Shown in pieces: positions 1 to 7,636 of a DNA stretch of 28,614 nucleotides. The stretch spans positions 1 through 28,614 of the forward strand of contig NZ_FNLM01000009.1 in assembly GCF_900105725.1 (NCBI RefSeq). Direction: 5' to 3'. Made by a program: the position numbers and the translations under genes. Within the stretch, counting starts at the first letter, position 1; every line of letters starts with the position of its first letter. The DNA comes from Gordonia westfalica. GTDB taxonomy: Bacteria > Actinomycetota > Actinomycetes > Mycobacteriales > Mycobacteriaceae. Under the pieces are notes generated by a model. It saw only the letters and a list, made by a program, of their open reading frames with translations. It ran no database searches and was not told the origin of the DNA.

Positions 1-717
1 CACGGTTGGCCCATCTTCGAAGTGCTTCCTCGATGACGGGGCGGTCGTAGTGGCGGAGTTTGCGGATCTCGTTGACGAGTGCTTGTTCGACTTTGGCGGG
101 GAATCTTTGGCCGACGTGAGTGCGGATGAAGGTCAGTTCTGTCGATGAGCCTTTGGCGGGGGTTGTGCGTGTGCTCGTTTCGATCTCGCTGGGCACGTAG
201 TCGTCGATCGGCGGTTCGTCCGGGAGGGGCACACACTCTTCCCCCGTTCCCTTTCCCCGTTCCCTTTCCTACTTCCGGCGCCGAAACGTCCGACACTTTC
301 GTCGGAGATTCCGTCACTGTCGCTCGGAGATTCCGCATCTACGCCTTGACCTGCACCTTTGGAGTTCGCGACGGCCCGCTCGGCTGCTTCGACCAGCCCT
401 TCGCGTGGCTTAGCTCTTTTCTCGGTCCGCTGATGCTTGGACCACGACGGGATGGCGTAGAAGGGGCGTCCTTCGTGCCGGAAGTACACGACGCCGAAGT
501 GGTCCGAAACGTCCGAGAGAAGTCGCGGATAATCCGACACCGGTATTTCATCGTTAGGAAAGGCGAACCCGATGACCCGAACCGGAGTGGCATCTCCGAT
601 GCCGTAGTCGTCGGCCCAGTTCCACATTGCGATGAACAGCAGGCGGGTGCGCAGGTCTGCGCCGGCGGTGTCAGCCGAGTCCCAGAAGTCGGGTTTGATC
701 GTTCTAATTCGTGGCAC
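1..717 (-). CDS. orf18 replication initiator, copy A (3' end off window)
   Basis: Copy of the gene fully described at 12235-13104. It begins at a GTG (complement of 715-717) directly after the orf17 stop and runs off the left window edge. The C-run at 255-258 is one base shorter than in segment C, which shifts the frame in the linker so that the open frame ends at 133. I read this as a sequence error, not a real truncation. Confidence 0.85.
241..335 (-). repeat. Candidate origin repeats in orf18, copy A
   Basis: Copy of the array described at 9264-9359. The two 12-bp repeats are at 302-313 and 324-335 and the C-run array (G-runs on the minus strand) is at 241-264, with one C lost. Confidence 0.4.
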
Positions 718-921
718 CTACCGCACCTCCCCTCGTGGTGGGGTGTAGTCATGCCGGTACTTGCGACCCAACCCTTCGGGAGTGGCCCAGTGTTCGCGGC
801 CGGTGTGGCAGTTGCGCATACGGATACCGCGGTTGCCGAGGCCGCTGGCGTCGGAGTCAGCAACCACCTCGTAGGGGATGCCGGTCTTTTTGTGGGTCCA
901 GAACGATCCTTCGAGGCTCAC
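718..921 (-). CDS. orf17 hypothetical protein, copy A
   Basis: Intact 67-codon copy with a GTG start; described at 8678-8881. Confidence 0.8.
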   Translation of the reverse strand: MSLEGSFWTHKKTGIPYEVVADSDASGLGNRGIRMRNCHTGREHWATPEGLGRKYRHDYTPPRGEVR

Positions 922-1211
922 TGTTGGTCCTCCGCCCCATCAGCGAACGACCGGATCGTGCGTTCAACCACACCCATCCGCTGGGCGACAACCTGTGCGC
1001 ACACTGCATGGCGGGCGTCCATTTCCCACTGGTAGCGGGCTTCGGCGTGCACCACGTCGGCGGCGGCGTTCAGTCCGGAGGTGCGGTCTAGGCCGTGCGC
1101 CCGGATCAGCTTCGCCATGTCCTCGGCCTGAGGCATTGCCTGCTCCACGGAGACCGGTGCCTGGGTTGCGATGTACTCGGCTAGTAGGGATTCCAGAGAA
1201 GGAACAGACAT
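918..1211 (-). CDS. orf16 hypothetical protein, copy A
   Basis: Intact 97-codon copy; described at 8388-8681. The start overlaps the orf15 stop by one base. Confidence 0.8.
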   Translation of the reverse strand: MSVPSLESLLAEYIATQAPVSVEQAMPQAEDMAKLIRAHGLDRTSGLNAAADVVHAEARYQWEMDARHAVCAQVVAQRMGVVERTIRSFADGAEDQQ

Positions 1212-1966
1212 CAGGCCACACCCCCGCCTTCGGGAGAACGGTGGTAGCCGTCAGGGTGTGGCAGATACCCCGCCGTCCAAAACCCGTAGCCGTGGTGCTT
1301 CCGGTCAGCGCCGCGACAATCAGGCTCAGTGCAATAGGTGACAGGCAGACCGTTCTCATCGAGACCGCGGCGAGCAGATCCGGGGCAGGTCAGCTCGAAC
1401 TCGCCGTCGTCTCGATGTACCTCTCGGTCGTACTCGAAGGCGGCGTGGCGGCACTTCTCACGAAGGTGGAAGGTCACCGTCCCGAGGCCATACAGGTTGC
1501 GTTCGAATGTGATTACGCGCTGCCGCCTGGTTACGGGCTCTTGGCAGGACGGGCAGACGCCGGGAGTGCCATACCGCTCGAAGGTCTTGCCGCTGTGTTC
1601 AGCGATGGTGTCGATGACCACATGCTGGCAGGGCATCAGATCGCGGCAGGTGCCGCAGATGGGGTAGTGCTCGGCAATCCTCGGCCAGCCGACGTCCTTC
1701 CAGAATCCGACTGACTTCCGGTCGGTGCCGGTGGTTGGTTCTGCGTCGGTCGCTGTGTGCTCAACTACCCATACGGTGCGGCCGTCACGTGTGTCTTCGC
1801 GGACGCTGACGATTCGGCGGAGGGTGCCGGGGTGTGTTTGGGTTGCATCCCGGATTACAAGTTCACCCACCTCTGGTGCGCGGTAGGTCCACTGGACGCC
1901 CATGGCTTGGAGGCGGTTGTGCCTCCATCGTGGTCTACTCAGGTAGGTGGAGATGTAATCTGTCAT
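1211..1966 (-). CDS. orf15 zinc-binding hypothetical protein, copy A
   Basis: Intact 251-codon copy; described at 7633-8388. This copy has five C at the run near 1218 and so keeps the short C-terminus, agreeing with B and disagreeing with C and D. Confidence 0.85.
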   Translation of the reverse strand: MTDYISTYLSRPRWRHNRLQAMGVQWTYRAPEVGELVIRDATQTHPGTLRRIVSVREDTRDGRTVWVVEHTATDAEPTTGTDRKSVGFWKDVGWPRIAEHYPICGTCRDLMPCQHVVIDTIAEHSGKTFERYGTPGVCPSCQEPVTRRQRVITFERNLYGLGTVTFHLREKCRHAAFEYDREVHRDDGEFELTCPGSARRGLDENGLPVTYCTEPDCRGADRKHHGYGFWTAGYLPHPDGYHRSPEGGGVA

Positions 1967-1993
1967 TGGCTGAACTCCTTCGCAGTTCGGTCA

Positions 1994-2024
1994 GTGGCCG
2001 GGGTGTTCACAGCACCCTGGCCAC
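1994..2024 (-). promoter_or_regulatory. Hairpin upstream of orf15, copy A
   Basis: Same 12-bp stem (one mismatch) and 7-nt loop as described at 24614-24644. Confidence 0.4.
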
Positions 2025-2027
2025 CCC

Positions 2028-2165
2028 TCATTCTACCCCGATGGTGGGGTTTTCCCGTTGTGCCACAGCAGGATTCGCGCCTTCGGGTAGCAGGGGTGGG
2101 AGTATCCGGAGTCGGGGTAGTAGCCAGTCGATGACGGCTTCGAGGGGGTTGCAGCGGCAGGTCAC
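2028..2165 (-). CDS. orf14 small ORF, copy A (45-codon form)
   Basis: GTG start overlapping the orf13 stop. With five C in the run near codon 7 and four in the run near the stop, the frame ends at 2028. The alternative Cys/Tyr-rich frame is discussed at 24474-24605. Confidence 0.35.
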   Translation of the reverse strand: MTCRCNPLEAVIDWLLPRLRILPPLLPEGANPAVAQRENPTIGVE

Positions 2166-2410
2166 AACTCACCCCCGACGGTGTCTTGGCGAGCGTCATT
2201 CGCTGTATTCAGCGCGACAAAGAGTCGGTCCCAGGTTGCTACCGAGGCACCGGCGCGTCCGTTGATGACCTGCGACAGGTGCTTTTCGCTGACGCCGGCG
2301 CGACGCGCGAGATCGCCCTGCGAGACTCCGGTCTCGGCAAGTCGGGTCCTCAGTGCGACGGCGAGGTTGTCGGCGAGCGATCCTGCACGCCACTCCGGAA
2401 TGTCGCTCAC
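2162..2410 (-). CDS. orf13 XRE-family HTH protein, copy A
   Basis: Intact 82-codon copy; described at 7188-7436. Confidence 0.88.
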   Translation of the reverse strand: MSDIPEWRAGSLADNLAVALRTRLAETGVSQGDLARRAGVSEKHLSQVINGRAGASVATWDRLFVALNTANDARQDTVGGEL

Positions 2411-2814
2411 GACTCACCCCCGACGATGCGGGCGAGCGGCTTCCATATCTCATAGACCGGTTCGTCGTGGTGGTGTTCCGTCCACGACCACTCGGCGATT
2501 AGCTCCCGTACCCGTTGGATGGTGGCGTCTCGGTTGGCGATGCGGGACTGTAGTTGTCCGTGCCGGTATGCGGCAGCATCGAGGTCCGCCTTCGCCTGGT
2601 CGAGTTCGGCGAGCAGAGCGGGCACCAACTCGGGTGTAGCGGCAATGAACTCGGCGTCGGCGGAGGACGTGATCAGCCCTGCAACTCGCGGACCCCATAC
2701 GCTCCCGGCGAAGACGCCGACAGACTCGCGTGTGGTGCCATCCCAGGGTTCTGCTTCCCACGGCCCGGGTGTGATGCCTTCGAGCAGCTTCCTTGCTTCC
2801 TCTGCGGCGCTCAT
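2407..2814 (-). CDS. orf12 Ea22-like protein, copy A
   Basis: Intact 135-codon copy; described at 6784-7191. Confidence 0.85.
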   Translation of the reverse strand: MSAAEEARKLLEGITPGPWEAEPWDGTTRESVGVFAGSVWGPRVAGLITSSADAEFIAATPELVPALLAELDQAKADLDAAAYRHGQLQSRIANRDATIQRVRELIAEWSWTEHHHDEPVYEIWKPLARIVGGES

Positions 2815-3535
2815 CGGTCACCCCGCAGAAGCCCAGCGATATGGGCGGCAATCTCGCGACACTGCCGCCCCGGCGCAAACCCTTCGCGGCCTTCATCCCA
2901 CTTCCGATAGGCCATATCCATTTCGGCGGCGTCACTTTCTCGGGTGCGCGCTGAGTCGTGGGTGCCGATTGGGCCGGGGTATAGGCGTCGGTACAGCTCG
3001 CGGGCGATCCTCTCCACCACATCGTCTGCGGTGGCCTCAGATTCGAGACGACGGGCAGCATTGCGGAGTTCGTCGGCGTTGAACGGGCCGAGAGCCGCTT
3101 CAGCACGGAATTTGACTCCCAACTTGAGTGCCCGGTCGATCAGGATGTTCGCCGCGAATCTCAGGTGCTCGGGGTTGCCGGCGTCCGGTGCGGGGAGGTC
3201 GCGGGCTTTCTCTGCTTCCGCCCGCCAGTGATCCCGATCAGCAGCGACAGTGGTGATACGCGCGTCGATCTGGTCGGACCACGACCCCGCTCCCGCGCGT
3301 AGGTGGCGGTAGATTTCAGGGTGGCGCAGTATCCGCAGGTAGGTGTCGGCTTGCTGTCTCAGTGGCGACATAGGACGCAGCTGGTCTTCGAGTTCGGCGA
3401 TGCGTGCCTCCGCCTTCTCCAGGAGTCGCCGGTCCACCAGATACGTCGGACGCCCATACCCATCACGGGTCACATAGCTGTTGCCGCCGTGGATGATCGG
3501 GGATCACCAACAGGACCGAAACCGATGTCAGACAT
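2811..3535 (-). CDS. orf11 coiled-coil protein, copy A (frameshifted)
   Basis: Copy of the 241-codon gene at 6062-6787. The true ATG is the complement of 3533-3535. One G is missing near 3500 compared with B, C and D, so the open frame appears to start only at an internal GTG at 3473. Confidence 0.8.
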
Positions 3536-3721
3536 CGAATGCCGCCTTTCTGACGAAGTCGTGGCCCAACAGCTCCCTAGGGCCAGGCGTGTGATGTGGG
3601 CGGTGCGTTCGCGCGCCCGGTGAGAGTTGAAGCCGCAGAGGCATTCAGTGCCGTGGAAGTGGTGCACGCTCTCGACCGCGTATAGCGCCTCAGCGACCGC
3701 CTTTTCGTCTGCGTCGCTCAT
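3528..3721 (-). CDS. orf10 small His/Cys-rich protein, copy A (frameshifted)
   Basis: Copy of the gene at 5875-6069. A C-run near 3571 is one base short, so this copy runs into the orf11 region in the wrong frame. Confidence 0.75.
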
Positions 3722-3945
3722 CTCGGCTCCTCCGCAACATCAGCAGCAGACGCCAGGGCGGATGCGAGTTCGCGGGCATCCTCAGGCGTATTGCGAGGGT
3801 CCTCGAAGTAGAGCCGCACCACCCGCTTGCCTCGGGCGGCCATCACTTCCCCGTCCAGCCACTCGGCGCGGTCGTCGTCTTCGCCGCCGGTTCCGCCTTG
3901 GGTAGTAGGTGGTAGTGCTCAGACAGAGCAGCGATGACGTGGGCA
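3718..3945 (-). pseudogene. orf9 distal half, copy A
   Basis: C-terminal part of orf9 separated from its start by the 37-bp duplication (see 5650-5878). In addition one C is missing near 3892 in this copy. Confidence 0.6.
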
Positions 3946-3982
3946 GTGGTAGTGCTCAGACAGAGCAGCGATGACGTGGGCA
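3909..3982 (-). repeat. 37-bp perfect tandem duplication in orf9, copy A
   Basis: Units at 3909-3945 and 3946-3982; described at 5613-5686. Confidence 0.97.
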
Positions 3983-4092
3983 CCATGCTCGGCGTCGTTG
4001 ATGTAGTAGTCGGGGCCGCAGGTGCAGCACACGCCACCTGCCCACTCGTACGACTGGTGTGCCGCCGCGATCTCGGCGGGTGTGGGTGTCAT
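3919..4092 (-). CDS. orf9 truncated N-terminal half, copy A
   Basis: 57-codon truncated reading frame; described at 5503-5676. Confidence 0.6.
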   Translation of the reverse strand: MTPTPAEIAAAHQSYEWAGGVCCTCGPDYYINDAEHGAHVIAALSEHYHCPRHRCSV

Positions 4093-4355
4093 GGGGTATC
4101 TCCCAACTCGTCAGAGGAATAGATGAGGGGTGCGGTGCGGCAGGGCCATTCCTGGTAGCAGCCCGAGCACAGCGTCAGGTGTTCGGGATCGGTACAGTCG
4201 TCGCGTTCGGGGCAGCCGTCGAGCCGATGCAGTTCCCGGAGTGGTGCGAGGGCTTCACGGGCACCACGCAGGGCGTACCTTCCCGGGCCGACGAAGTGCG
4301 AGACGCCATGCGGTTCACACGCCCTCTGTGCTGCGTCTACGGCGGGATCGGTCAT
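4089..4355 (-). CDS. orf8 Cys-rich protein, copy A
   Basis: Intact 88-codon copy; described at 5240-5506. Confidence 0.82.
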   Translation of the reverse strand: MTDPAVDAAQRACEPHGVSHFVGPGRYALRGAREALAPLRELHRLDGCPERDDCTDPEHLTLCSGCYQEWPCRTAPLIYSSDELGDTP

Positions 4356-4783
4356 GACTCCCCCCGCAGCTTTGCAACTACCCATCGGGCGACATGGCCG
4401 ACATCTTCGGGATGGACGGTGCCGTGAGGTGTGTCCCGTAGGGCAGCCACAGCGACACCGCGTTCTGGTCCAACACCTCGATGATGGCGTCGCGTACTTG
4501 CTCGGCTGTGAACTGTTCGGCCTTCTCCACCACATCGTCTGCGGTGGCCTCAGATTCGAGACGGTCAGCGGATAAGCGATTGACGTCAGCATTGAGGGCG
4601 GCACGGTCGTTGCATACCTGGTCGAAGATGAGCCGCTTCCTTCTCAGCGCCACTTCGAGTTCGGCGATGCGTGCCTGCGCCTGCTCCAGGTCTTCGGCCG
4701 CACCAACGTCTGCCCGTTCGACCAATCAACAGGTCCGGGTGGGAAGAAACCCGGTACAGCGGCACACCAAGGATGCGAGTCAT
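4352..4783 (-). CDS. orf7 coiled-coil protein, copy A (frameshifted)
   Basis: Copy of the gene described at 21852-22286. Three single-base losses (near 4437, 4700 and 4762) compared with D break the frame. The first 19 codons lie next to fold-back J1. Confidence 0.75.
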
Positions 4784-4798
4784 GACACACCGCCGCCG

Positions 4799-4868
4799 GG
4801 CAGCCACTGCGCAGTCTCCGGAGACGCGAGTGGCTGGGGGGCGGGGGCGCTGTGGTGGGGGGGGGTGT
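4799..4868. other. Fold-back junction J1 (garbled turn)
   Basis: Segment A follows the unit exactly to 4798 and segment B follows its reverse complement exactly from 4869. The 70 nt between match neither cleanly. They include a near-palindrome at about 4802-4837 centred on TCCGGA, followed by G-rich low-complexity sequence. Parts look like a compressed, error-filled reading of orf6 and the start of orf7 as seen near 21810-21910. B lacks about 70 nt of the expected returning strand. Confidence 0.85.
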
Positions 4869-4870
4869 GG

Positions 4871-5243
4871 GTCGAACGGGCAGACGTTGGTGCCGGCCGA
4901 AGACCTGGAGCAGGCGCAGGCACGCATCGCCGAACTCGAAGTGGCGCTGAGAAGGAAGCGGCTCATCTTCGACCAGGTATGCAACGACCGTGCCGCCCTC
5001 AATGCTGACGTCAATCGCTTATCCGCTGACCGTCTCGAATCTGAGGCCACCGCAGACGATGTGGTGGAGAAGGCCGAACAGTTCACAGCCGAGCAAGTAC
5101 GCGACGCCATCATCGAGGTGTTGGACCAGAACGCGGTGTCGCTGTGGCTGCCCTACGGGGACACACCTCACGGCACCGTCCATCCCGAAGATGTCGGCCA
5201 TGTCGCCCGATGGGTAGTTGCAAAGCTGCGGGGGGAGTCATGA
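4871..5243 (+). CDS. orf7 coiled-coil protein, copy B (5' truncated at J1)
   Basis: From codon 22 onward this equals the gene at 21852-22286. The first 21 codons are replaced by the garbled J1 sequence, so any start seen upstream (for example at 4671) is chimeric. Confidence 0.8.
5031..5070 (+). repeat. 40-bp direct repeat shared by orf7 and orf11, copy B (orf7 member)
   Basis: Identical 40-mer found again at 6548-6587 in orf11; see 22074-22113. Confidence 0.9.
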
Positions 5244-5506
5244 CCGATCCCGCCGTAGACGCAGCACAGAGGGCGTGTGAACCGCATGGCGTCTCGCACT
5301 TCGTCGGCCCGGGAAGGTACGCCCTGCGTGGTGCCCGTGAAGCCCTCGCACCACTCCGGGAACTGCATCGGCTCGACGGCTGCCCCGAACGCGACGACTG
5401 TACCGATCCCGAACACCTGACGCTGTGCTCGGGCTGCTACCAGGAATGGCCCTGCCGCACCGCACCCCTCATCTATTCCTCTGACGAGTTGGGAGATACC
5501 CCATGA
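5240..5506 (+). CDS. orf8 small Cys-rich protein, putative zinc-binding
   Basis: 88 codons. The ATG overlaps the orf7 stop as ATGA, and a GGGGGAG Shine-Dalgarno sequence lies just upstream. It has six cysteines (C13, C48, C54, C63, C66, C72), four of them in a C-x8-C-x2-C-x5-C run that ends in EWPCRTAPLI. A C-terminal WPC-x-T tail after a CxxC is common in small actinobacterial and actinophage proteins of unknown role. I infer metal binding from the cysteine spacing; no enzymatic motif is visible. Identical in all four copies. The stop overlaps the orf9 start. Confidence 0.85.
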   Translation: MTDPAVDAAQRACEPHGVSHFVGPGRYALRGAREALAPLRELHRLDGCPERDDCTDPEHLTLCSGCYQEWPCRTAPLIYSSDELGDTP

Positions 5507-5676
5507 CACCCACACCCGCCGAGATCGCGGCGGCACACCAGTCGTACGAGTGGGCAGGTGGCGTGTGCTGCACCTGCGGCCCCGACTACTACATCAACGA
5601 CGCCGAGCATGGTGCCCACGTCATCGCTGCTCTGTCTGAGCACTACCACTGCCCACGTCATCGCTGCTCTGTCTGA
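5503..5676 (+). CDS. orf9 N-terminal half, truncated by tandem duplication
   Basis: ATG overlaps the orf8 stop (ATGA), preceded by GGGAG. It reads 57 codons with a CCTC cysteine cluster at residues 22-25, then passes into the second copy of a 37-bp tandem duplication in a shifted frame and stops as HCPRHRCSV. Removing one 37-bp unit would restore a continuous frame of about 112 codons into LLPKAEPGGEDDD and on to the orf10 start. All four copies carry the same duplication, so it was in the template before the fold-backs arose. Function unknown. Confidence 0.65.
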   Translation: MTPTPAEIAAAHQSYEWAGGVCCTCGPDYYINDAEHGAHVIAALSEHYHCPRHRCSV

Positions 5677-5686
5677 GCACTACCAC
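5613..5686 (+). repeat. 37-bp perfect tandem duplication in orf9, copy B
   Basis: Units at 5613-5649 and 5650-5686 are identical over all 37 bases. Because 37 is not divisible by three, the second unit is read in another frame, which truncates orf9. It is present at the equivalent site in A (3909-3982), C (16297-16370) and D (22656-22729). Confidence 0.97.
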
Positions 5687-5878
5687 CTACTACCCAAGGC
5701 GGAACCGGGCGGCGAAGACGACGACCGCGCCGAGTGGCTGGACGGGGAAGTGATGGCCGCCCGAGGCAAGCGGGTGGTGCGGCTCTACTTCGAGGACCCT
5801 CGCAATACGCCTGAGGATGCCCGCGAACTCGCATCCGCCCTGGCGTCTGCTGCTGATGTTGCGGAGGAGCCGAGATGA
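5650..5878 (+). pseudogene. orf9 distal half, separated by the duplication
   Basis: Continues the ancestral orf9 frame (AHVIAALSEHYH then LLPKAEPGGEDDD) to a stop that overlaps the orf10 ATG. The tail, ending in ELASALASAADVAEEPR, is acidic and helical. No good start with a Shine-Dalgarno sequence precedes it. The only in-frame upstream start (5558) lies in the wrong frame of the N-terminal half, so I take it to be untranslated or expressed only by re-initiation. No function recognised. Confidence 0.6.
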
Positions 5879-6069
5879 GCGACGCAGACGAAAAGGCGGT
5901 CGCTGAGGCGCTATACGCGGTCGAGAGCGTGCACCACTTCCACGGCACTGAATGCCTCTGCGGCTTCAACTCTCACCGGGCGCGCGAACGCACCGCCCAC
6001 ATCACACGCCTGGCCCTAGGGGAGCTGTTGGGCCACGACTTCGTCAGAAAGGCGGCATTCGATGTCTGA
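5875..6069 (+). CDS. orf10 small His/Cys-rich protein, putative zinc-binding
   Basis: 64 codons. ATG overlaps the preceding stop (ATGA), with GGAGGAG at good spacing. The core HHFHGTECLCGFNSHRARERTAHI contains H20, H21, H23, C27, C29, H34 and H42; such CxCG plus downstream His patterns recur in tiny actinophage proteins and suggest a zinc-binding fold (inference). The stop lies eight bases inside orf11. Intact in B, C and D. Confidence 0.8.
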   Translation: MSDADEKAVAEALYAVESVHHFHGTECLCGFNSHRARERTAHITRLALGELLGHDFVRKAAFDV

Positions 6070-6787
6070 CATCGGTTTCGGTCCTGTTGGTGATCCCCCG
6101 ATCATCCACGGCGGCAACAGCTATGTGACCCGTGATGGGTATGGGCGTCCGACGTATCTGGTGGACCGGCGACTCCTGGAGAAGGCGGAGGCACGCATCG
6201 CCGAACTCGAAGACCAGCTGCGTCCTATGTCGCCACTGAGACAGCAAGCCGACACCTACCTGCGGATACTGCGCCACCCTGAAATCTACCGCCACCTACG
6301 CGCGGGAGCGGGGTCGTGGTCCGACCAGATCGACGCGCGTATCACCACTGTCGCTGCTGATCGGGATCACTGGCGGGCGGAAGCAGAGAAAGCCCGCGAC
6401 CTCCCCGCACCGGACGCCGGCAACCCCGAGCACCTGAGATTCGCGGCGAACATCCTGATCGACCGGGCACTCAAGTTGGGAGTCAAATTCCGTGCTGAAG
6501 CGGCTCTCGGCCCGTTCAACGCCGACGAACTCCGCAATGCTGCCCGTCGTCTCGAATCTGAGGCCACCGCAGACGATGTGGTGGAGAGGATCGCCCGCGA
6601 GCTGTACCGACGCCTATACCCCGGCCCAATCGGCACCCACGACTCAGCGCGCACCCGAGAAAGTGACGCCGCCGAAATGGATATGGCCTATCGGAAGTGG
6701 GATGAAGGCCGCGAAGGGTTTGCGCCGGGGCGGCAGTGTCGCGAGATTGCCGCCCATATCGCTGGGCTTCTGCGGGGTGACCGATGA
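6062..6787 (+). CDS. orf11 coiled-coil phage protein of unknown function
   Basis: 241 codons, intact here and in C. ATG overlaps the orf10 end by eight bases, with AAAGG upstream. A charged coiled-coil helix covers about residues 36-54 (LLEKAEARIAELEDQL). A central region with RITTVAADRDHWRAEAEKA follows, then the block LESEATADDVVER at 164-176, and a C-terminal helical tail. The coiled-coil and LESEATADDVV blocks are shared with orf7, at nucleotide level too (24 and 40 identical bases), so the two genes are partly paralogous. No catalytic motif seen. The stop overlaps orf12 as ATGA. Confidence 0.85.
   Translation: MSDIGFGPVGDPPIIHGGNSYVTRDGYGRPTYLVDRRLLEKAEARIAELEDQLRPMSPLRQQADTYLRILRHPEIYRHLRAGAGSWSDQIDARITTVAADRDHWRAEAEKARDLPAPDAGNPEHLRFAANILIDRALKLGVKFRAEAALGPFNADELRNAARRLESEATADDVVERIARELYRRLYPGPIGTHDSARTRESDAAEMDMAYRKWDEGREGFAPGRQCREIAAHIAGLLRGDR
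6548..6587 (+). repeat. 40-bp direct repeat shared by orf7 and orf11, copy B (orf11 member)
   Basis: Identical to 5031-5070; see 22074-22113. Confidence 0.9.
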
Positions 6788-7191
6788 GCGCCGCAGAGGA
6801 AGCAAGGAAGCTGCTCGAAGGCATCACACCCGGGCCGTGGGAAGCAGAACCCTGGGATGGCACCACACGCGAGTCTGTCGGCGTCTTCGCCGGGAGCGTA
6901 TGGGGTCCGCGAGTTGCAGGGCTGATCACGTCCTCCGCCGACGCCGAGTTCATTGCCGCTACACCCGAGTTGGTGCCCGCTCTGCTCGCCGAACTCGACC
7001 AGGCGAAGGCGGACCTCGATGCTGCCGCATACCGGCACGGACAACTACAGTCCCGCATCGCCAACCGAGACGCCACCATCCAACGGGTACGGGAGCTAAT
7101 CGCCGAGTGGTCGTGGACGGAACACCACCACGACGAACCGGTCTATGAGATATGGAAGCCGCTCGCCCGCATCGTCGGGGGTGAGTCGTGA
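6784..7191 (+). CDS. orf12 Ea22-like phage protein
   Basis: 135 codons, intact in A, B and C. The N-terminal half has the layout of Ea22-like phage early proteins: a TPGPW motif (residues 15-19), then DAEFIAATPELVPALLAELD at about 53-72, followed by a coiled-coil stretch (73-105) and an acidic, His-containing end (EHHHDEP). The molecular role of this family is not known to me beyond being common in early phage operons. ATGA overlap with orf11 and GTGA overlap with orf13 place it in the coupled operon. Confidence 0.85.
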   Translation: MSAAEEARKLLEGITPGPWEAEPWDGTTRESVGVFAGSVWGPRVAGLITSSADAEFIAATPELVPALLAELDQAKADLDAAAYRHGQLQSRIANRDATIQRVRELIAEWSWTEHHHDEPVYEIWKPLARIVGGES

Positions 7192-7436
7192 GCGACATTC
7201 CGGAGTGGCGTGCAGGATCGCTCGCCGACAACCTCGCCGTCGCACTGAGGACCCGACTTGCCGAGACCGGAGTCTCGCAGGGCGATCTCGCGCGTCGCGC
7301 CGGCGTCAGCGAAAAGCACCTGTCGCAGGTCATCAACGGACGCGCCGGTGCCTCGGTAGCAACCTGGGACCGACTCTTTGTCGCGCTGAATACAGCGAAT
7401 GACGCTCGCCAAGACACCGTCGGGGGTGAGTTGTGA
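7188..7436 (+). CDS. orf13 small XRE-family HTH DNA-binding protein
   Basis: 82 codons, GTG start overlapping the orf12 stop (GTGA). Residues about 16-60 form a lambda-repressor/Cro-type helix-turn-helix: the scaffold TGVSQGDLARRAGVSEKHLSQ, then VINGRAGASVATWDRLFVAL. Almost nothing lies outside the HTH, so it is likely a Cro-like or accessory regulator. It sits just before the only clear intergenic gap of the operon (hairpin 24614-24644 in D), a plausible site of action, but that is inference. Confidence 0.88.
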   Translation: MSDIPEWRAGSLADNLAVALRTRLAETGVSQGDLARRAGVSEKHLSQVINGRAGASVATWDRLFVALNTANDARQDTVGGEL

Positions 7437-7636
7437 CCTGCCGCTGCAACCCCCTCGAAGCCGTCATCGACTGGCTACTACCCCGACTCCGGATACTCCC
7501 ACCCCTGCTACCCGAAGGCGCGAATCCTGCTGTGGCACAACGGGAAAACCCCACCATCGGGGGTAGAATGAGGGGTGGCCAGGGTGCTGTGAACACCCCG
7601 GCCACTGACCGAACTGCGAAGGAGTTCAGCCAATGA
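7433..7636 (+). CDS. orf14 small ORF, copy B (67-codon form)
   Basis: In this copy the C-run near codon 7 has five bases and the G-run near 7555 also has five, so the frame extends through the hairpin and overlaps orf15. The other three copies have four G at the second run, making this long form doubtful. See 24474-24605 for the form I favour on codon usage. Confidence 0.25.
   Translation: MTCRCNPLEAVIDWLLPRLRILPPLLPEGANPAVAQRENPTIGGRMRGGQGAVNTPATDRTAKEFSQ
7575..7605 (+). promoter_or_regulatory. Hairpin upstream of orf15, copy B
   Basis: Same structure as described at 24614-24644. Confidence 0.4.

Larger units (their letters stand above)
1..4798 (-). repeat. Segment A: inverted copy of the phage unit
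   Basis: Reverse complement of B from about 9599 down to 4869, of D from about 26636 down to 21840, and the same orientation as C. It carries the 5' part of orf18 down to the first codons of orf7 and the last bases of orf6. Differences from the other copies are mostly single-base changes in G/C runs, for example at about 255-258, 3500, 3571, 3892, 4437 and 4700. Confidence 0.97.

Noticed and set aside
878..1714. Long open frames opposite to the genes (for example 878-1714 and 145-1035 on plus, and their mirror images).
   Set aside because: They are antisense shadows of GC-rich coding sequence; sense genes have coupled starts, ribosome-binding sites and family motifs.
4830..4870. G-rich stretch at J1 as a G-quadruplex regulatory element.
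   Set aside because: It is confined to the garbled fold-back and absent from the same place in D and C.
5613..5686. The 37-bp repeats as the start of a CRISPR array.
   Set aside because: Only two directly abutting units, no spacers and no cas genes; it is a tandem duplication.
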